Assembly: GCA_905202485.1 (NCBI GenBank)
Contig: CAJKRY010000024.1
Location: 1-12,296, forward strand
Length of the DNA: 12,296 nt
Source: an uncultured Methanomassiliicoccus sp.
Lineage (GTDB): Archaea > Thermoplasmatota > Thermoplasmata > Methanomassiliicoccales > Methanomassiliicoccaceae
Direction: 5' to 3'
Part shown: piece by piece, positions 12,246 to 12,296 of the stretch
How positions within the stretch are numbered: the first letter of the stretch is position 1
How the letters are laid out: each line of letters begins with the position of its first letter
Made by a program: the position numbers and the translations under genes
The notes under the pieces: generated by a model
Told to the model about the DNA's origin: nothing
The model's input: only the letters and a program-made list of their open reading frames with translations
The model's database searches: none

Positions 12246-12296
12246 CATATTAGCCTTGGTTTTTTGAAGTTTAAAAACGCAGACTTACGCAGATTT
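12246..12296. repeat. diverged direct repeat, copy 2 (reaches the window edge)
   Basis: The same CATATTAGCC opening occurs exactly 160 bp after copy 1 and again runs to CAGATTT, the last bases of the window. GGC and GCC flank the ATATTA here too. The array may continue beyond the edge. Confidence 0.45.

Larger units (their letters stand above)
11316..12296. other. 980-base non-coding region, hairpin-rich
   Basis: I see no credible protein gene here. Open frames are short, overlap on both strands, and lack family features or ribosome binding sites, apart from an 11-codon frame with a perfect binding site (11447-11482). The stretch 11700-11880 holds four successive stem-loops. From 12084 to the edge there are further hairpins and the start of a diverged direct repeat. 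It presumably also holds the promoter of the 10941-11315 gene, perhaps at the AT-box 11409-11423. Confidence 0.7.

Noticed and set aside
12084..12296. CRISPR-like array
   Set aside because: Only two diverged copies 160 bp apart, far too long a period and too little identity for CRISPR repeats, and no cas genes in the window.

Overview
The window looks archaeal. It carries a full-length archaeal-type initiation factor aIF5B, an archaeal Toprim protein, a DUF167 protein, a thymidylate kinase and an archaeal ATPase/DUF234 protein, and several genes have TATA-like boxes at archaeal spacing. The mix of archaeal housekeeping genes, a Si-type citrate synthase, Clostridia-like accessory genes and no TAG stop among 13 genes (9 TAA, 4 TGA) suggests a host-associated Thermoplasmata archaeon, perhaps a Methanomassiliicoccales methanogen. 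That placement is inference, not proof.

Left part (1-5250): AT-rich and accessory. It opens with at least 14 copies of GGTA. The minus strand then carries four small membrane-protein genes: a two-TM anchored protein that appears frameshifted and whose continuation runs into the GGTA tract, two tandem paralogs with a TM2-like IPGLGH motif, and a three-TM protein. A plus-strand ATPase gene (archaeal ATPase plus DUF234) follows behind a strongly palindromic promoter. A second three-TM protein lies convergent to it. A decayed MNT-type nucleotidyltransferase (two internal stops and two frameshifts) closes the region.

Middle part (5419-9805): a conserved housekeeping run on the plus strand. It holds aIF5B, then citrate synthase behind a clear TATA box and a structured leader, then a DUF167 protein, a Toprim protein and thymidylate kinase. 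The last four are overlapping or nearly so and probably share transcription. aIF5B and thymidylate kinase have no Shine-Dalgarno sequence and have TATA-like boxes about 25 nt before the ATG, so they may be leaderless.

Right part (9819-12296): two minus-strand genes, a DUF4261 protein that looks bacterial in origin and a small acidic protein of unknown function. About 980 bases without a convincing gene follow. They contain a run of stem-loops and the start of a diverged direct repeat of about 160 bp that reaches the window edge.

No established system is complete here. The best candidate for something undescribed is the left membrane-protein cluster with its embedded ATPase. The hairpin-rich non-coding region on the right comes next.
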